64,000 nt of DNA from Luidia sarsii (lineage: Eukaryota > Echinodermata > Asteroidea > Paxillosida > Luidiidae), in NCBI GenBank assembly GCA_949987565.1, contig OX465104.1, positions 9,900,034 to 9,964,033 of the forward strand, written 5' to 3'. Positions 60,061 to 64,000 of this stretch are shown piece by piece. The notes beneath the pieces were generated by a model. That model was not told the origin of the DNA. It made no database searches and saw only the letters and a program-made list of their open reading frames with translations. Position 1 is the first letter of the stretch. Each line of letters starts with the position of its first letter. A program made the position numbers and the translations under genes.

Positions 60061-63000
60061 TTGACCTTTATTTGAATGACTTTATTAATATAATATTTTT
60101 TAAAAGTTTTTATTTTTTTAATTTCATGCTTACATTATTTCAAATAAGAAATACTGACTAATAGGGTTCATCATTGGGGAAAAGGTGCTTTATTTCAATC
60201 ATCAAAGTACAAAATACATTTTTAATAATCATTTAAGTGTAAAAATATCATATTTTACTTAAATATTTAAAGTTATACTCATATTAATATTATTAAATCA
60301 TGAATAAAATACATGGCTTCCTTCAAGCTGAATATTCGAAGCTTTCGTTTGGAAATTAAAATGGCAACAATAAAATTACGAATTTAGAATGCTTGGATAC
60401 GAAAATTGAGTACGTCTTTCAATTATTTATCAAATTAAATCAGCTACTGTTAAGGTCACAGAAGATCCACCGTACATCTACCGCACACCATACATCAGCG
60501 TTTTACATTGCAAGGACACAGGGTACCAGGCCGTTTTCAATAGGCCCTTCATGAAGGCTAGGAAACCCGTACACCACGCCTTTCTTTGGCTGCTGACTCT
60601 GGTGCCGACTGGACGTGTTTCTACCCCAGGGGAGATCACCGCAATTTACGGTCGACACCACAAGTGTCCAGAAACTGACAACATTCAGGAAATCTTCCCT
60701 CACTGAAGAACGAATGCTTAATGGACCCCAAAAATACTTACAATGAGGTGTGTGGATTTGTCCTGTCGTTTTCCCTTTTTTTTTTTTAGTTTAAAAAAAG
60801 AAGATTATTTTTCAAATATGTTAAGTTAACATACAGTATATGTAAAAAAAGTGTTTAGGTTTGGGCCAACATAATTTAATCATGCCGTGTGTGATTTTGT
60901 CTAAATATATTCTCAGGATGGCATTTGTCATAACAAATTTCTAGGAATGAATCTGTGGGAGGTTTTTCCCACCTTTTAGAATTTTGGAAGGGATTTATGG
61001 TAAACGTTCCGTGAGACTATTCTAGGGGGAAAAAAGTCTCCCTGAAATGTTTCCTACCTTCTCCGCATTAAATGTCCAGTGTTGCAACATACATTTGTGG
61101 GTTTTGTCCATGCTTAGGTGGTCTTAACCCCATATTTTCAAGAATTAACATTAAAAAATCACCATGCACATGAATCCCGGTCATGAACATTTTACTGGTT
61201 CCATGAACCATTTTGATTTGTATGTTACACGTCTGGGAAGCATGTTAAGTAACGCAGACACAAAAACACATACTGATTTGCAAATCAAGTTAAAACAAAT
61301 TATTCAAAAACCTCAAAATATATTTAAAAAAAAAAAACAAAAAAAACAAACAAGCATGGCATAAAAAATGACATTGTCAAAAAATAACCCCAAAGCAGGG
61401 TGCATGCCTCATAACCTGTTCTAGATCATGGGTTAAAATAGCATAAGTGAAAACTATCTTTTGTGTGTGTGTATTTTTGTGTATCACAGAATGAGACAAG
61501 CTTTCAGATGAGCATCATGTGACCCTCTACCCAGCTGAAGAGTGGAACACCAAGACAACGAAAGGGTCTCCCTCAAATCTCTCTGCCATGAATTCAGCGG
61601 CTGGTTAATGTGCAGATGTCCCTGGGAGAGATTCGAGTCCAGCCAAGCTACCGCTGATGTTACCAAACTACTGATGTCATTCGTCTTGGTATGTTACACG
61701 TCTCGGTCTGGGTACCATCGTGTTTAGTAATGCAGACACAAAAAGAGCACGTACCGATTTGCATACCCAGTTCGAAAAAGAATTCAAAAAGCTCAAATAT
61801 ATCAAAACTAATAGAAAGGCATGATGTGTCTGTCATAACCTGTGCTCGACCATGACTGAAATAAATATAATCCCCCTTTCTACTTATCTACACCACCGTA
61901 ATGAACAACCCCTTCATTTCTATTAAATATAGTCAAGTAAATCATTTCTTTCTTGTTTTTTGCTTTGTACTTTTGTGTTTCTGTGCTTCACACACTGAGA
62001 CCAGCTGTTGGATGACCATCGAGCGACCTCCATTCAGCTGATGAGTGGAACACCAAGACAACGAAGGGGTCTCTATCAAATCTGTCATGCATTCAGCGAC
62101 TGGATCCAGTTCTGATGTCCAGATGTCCCTGGGAGAGCTTCGAGTCCAGCCGAGCTACCTCTGATGTTACCAAGCTGCCGATGCCATTCATCTTAATGCC
62201 TGATGGGCTTAGCACAAGCCCTGGACAATGACCCTCATGATCTGAAACAAGAAACAAGGACAACAAATCCATTTGATTTTCAGAATACCCCAAATTAGAC
62301 ATGTCTGTCATCAATGAACATTTCACCCGAACTATGAACAATTATTTATATGAGAATTAATTGGATCCATTGTAAGCTGCAATAATTAAAAGAGAGTGCC
62401 GTGTGCACTCATTGGATGTGTTCTTCACTTTAGACCCTCCCCAAAACCACTGGTATCTGGTCATCAGTCTGGCACAAATTTCTGAGTGCTGCAAACTACT
62501 GTATTCTAAAAAGAATCCAAATGGGCCTTACAAATTTTGAATTCTGCAATCACGTTGATGCAAGTTTATGCAACCCTTGGGGCTTGAATTCGGTTATCAA
62601 TTCCTCATTGCATTGTAATACTTTTCACAAACTCTTTCAACAGATTTCTGTCCAAATGGGCCTTTCAAATTCAGAGTTCTCAAATCAAATAATGATGCAA
62701 TTTGATGCAACCCCTGGGGGTTGAATGCGCCAAAAAAATGTTTCTGCATTGCATGCACCTTTCACAAACTCTTGTGAAAGATTTTTGTCCAAATGGGCCT
62801 TAAAAATGCTGAATTTTGCTATGGCATGTTGAAAGAATTTTATGCAACCTCTGGGGGTTGAGTGGCGATAATAAACACAAACTGTATTTTGGCATTTTCA
62901 AAAACAAGATTTAATCACCCCAGATACCAGTCTTTTTGGGCGAGGAATTAAGTAAATGTAAATGTAACCGTAACATGGATGGTTCAAGTATGCCAGTCTA

Positions 63001-64000
63001 TATCATTGATTCTTCTTTCACTGACTGATCAATAAAGCGCGCTGTCTAATTTCTTAGCATAATTCAATGAGATTTTTCTAAATTCACTATGCATTGAGAA
63101 ACAGTGCTCATACTTTTCCATTGTGATCAGTTATTTTTTGAAGAATTTCTTTCCCTTGGGGAAAGACTGCTAAAATCAAAATCATTAAGTCCTTGGGACG
63201 TGTACATTTCAAGTCTTTTTTCGAAAATAGTTTGAATTGCTTTTGGGCTGAAATAATTCATGGATTTGCATAGCAGTTTGGACAATTTGTACTCTGCTAA
63301 GTTTTTAATTTTTCCCAAGTTACGCGCAGCACCGAATTGTTGCAACAAGACATCAAGAAAATTGTTTTTCTTGGCTAATTTGCTTTCTTTAAAACAAATG
63401 TTCTAAAATAATGCGAATCAAGATATTAGCTGGCATACTTCCATCATACCATGCATGAGTGGTTAACTATGGATACGCGTAACCTGCTACCGTGAACCAA
63501 GTTGGATGTTACTTATGCGTTATGCTTGCTCCTAAAAAAAATTCTCGATATTTTGAAAAGCGCGCCCCAAATTTGCAAAACATCTAATTTATTCAGTTGA
63601 CAAAGCGCTAGTCTGATGTAATTGCATTCAAAACAGCATGTCATTTCCACCTTTCTGGGCTTATTTTGTGTCTAGTTAACTTAAGATAGCGTGACGATGC
63701 ATTGATATTCAGCAATATTTGGCATTTTCACAGTTGCAAGAAATGGTCCTGGCTGTAGATTGATTTTTTATTTTTGACGAAACATGGTCCAAATTTGTTC
63801 AAGCATTTTTCTGCTCATTTGCTAAAATCAATCAAAGTCAAAAAGCTGCGCGCAATTCTCAAATTTACTCCAACTTGTTTACGGTGGCAGGTTACTACTG
63901 GTTTCAAAGGTTTCGTTTCATTCTTTGTGCTGACCTTTTCAAAATTGCGATGGCTCATGCCGGCGATTTCATGTCCAATTCTGATTGCGTCTTTTCTTGC
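59751..64000. repeat. Right arm of the giant palindrome, continuing past the window
   Basis: Complement of the left arm. It carries the mirrored conserved block (60,440-60,704), the mirrored duplicated segment (61.48-62.24 kb, minus strand) and the mirrored roughly 140-bp units (62.5-62.8 kb). The outer end is not seen. Confidence 0.95.

Noticed and set aside
55587..64000. Palindrome as a pure assembly artefact
   Set aside because: The arms differ by many substitutions and indels, and divergence varies along the arms, which a folded duplicate read would not show. A misjoin of two haplotypes is not excluded.

Overview
This is eukaryotic, intron-rich, AT-leaning DNA crowded with short mobile elements. 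The three recognisable genes have animal-type exon structures and proteins closest to vertebrate counterparts, and the repeat content is unlike a vertebrate. A marine invertebrate deuterostome (echinoderm, hemichordate or lancelet) is my best guess; nothing in the window fixes the species.

Layout. (1) 1-4.6 kb: repeats, no gene. (2) 4.6-9.2 kb, minus strand: complete seven-exon ECHS1, mitochondrial enoyl-CoA hydratase, 299 aa. (3) 9.18-9.99 kb: shared divergent promoter region. (4) 9.99-19.64 kb, plus strand: complete nine-exon WDR45B/WIPI3, a PROPPIN of the autophagy pathway, 344 aa. (5) 20-29.4 kb: minisatellites and foldback elements, no convincing gene. (6) 29.5-31.7 kb, plus strand: a flavin-containing monooxygenase in only two coding exons, 544 aa. 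(7) 31.7-39 kb: foldback elements and simple repeats. (8) 39.4-52 kb: three tandem copies of an unrecognised two-exon, probably non-coding cassette. The middle copy carries a 77-bp array inside its first exon, and the copies have been invaded by different transposons, including a TTAA-flanked element with two decayed THAP-domain genes. (9) 52.1-54.9 kb: an inverted pair of decayed coding remnants. (10) 55.6-64 kb: an imperfect inverted repeat with arms over 4 kb, its right arm leaving the window, with a 38-nt spacer near 59.73 kb and a cluster of AGAGGGCGC motifs around the centre.

The three genes are metabolically separate: fatty-acid oxidation in the mitochondrion, phosphoinositide binding in autophagy, and NADPH-dependent oxygenation at the endoplasmic reticulum. 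Only ECHS1 and WDR45B are linked in layout, by the shared promoter region.

The most novel-looking items are: a hairpin-headed interspersed element whose copies carry 9-14 bp target duplications, which suggests retroposition; the tandem cassette locus, where exon 1 of one copy exceeds that of its sister by exactly 20 x 77 bp; and a block of about 270 bp in the large palindrome that is almost unchanged between arms while its flanks have diverged. Exon boundaries were worked out by hand from reading frame, GT/AG signals and family similarity. No alignment or database search was run.
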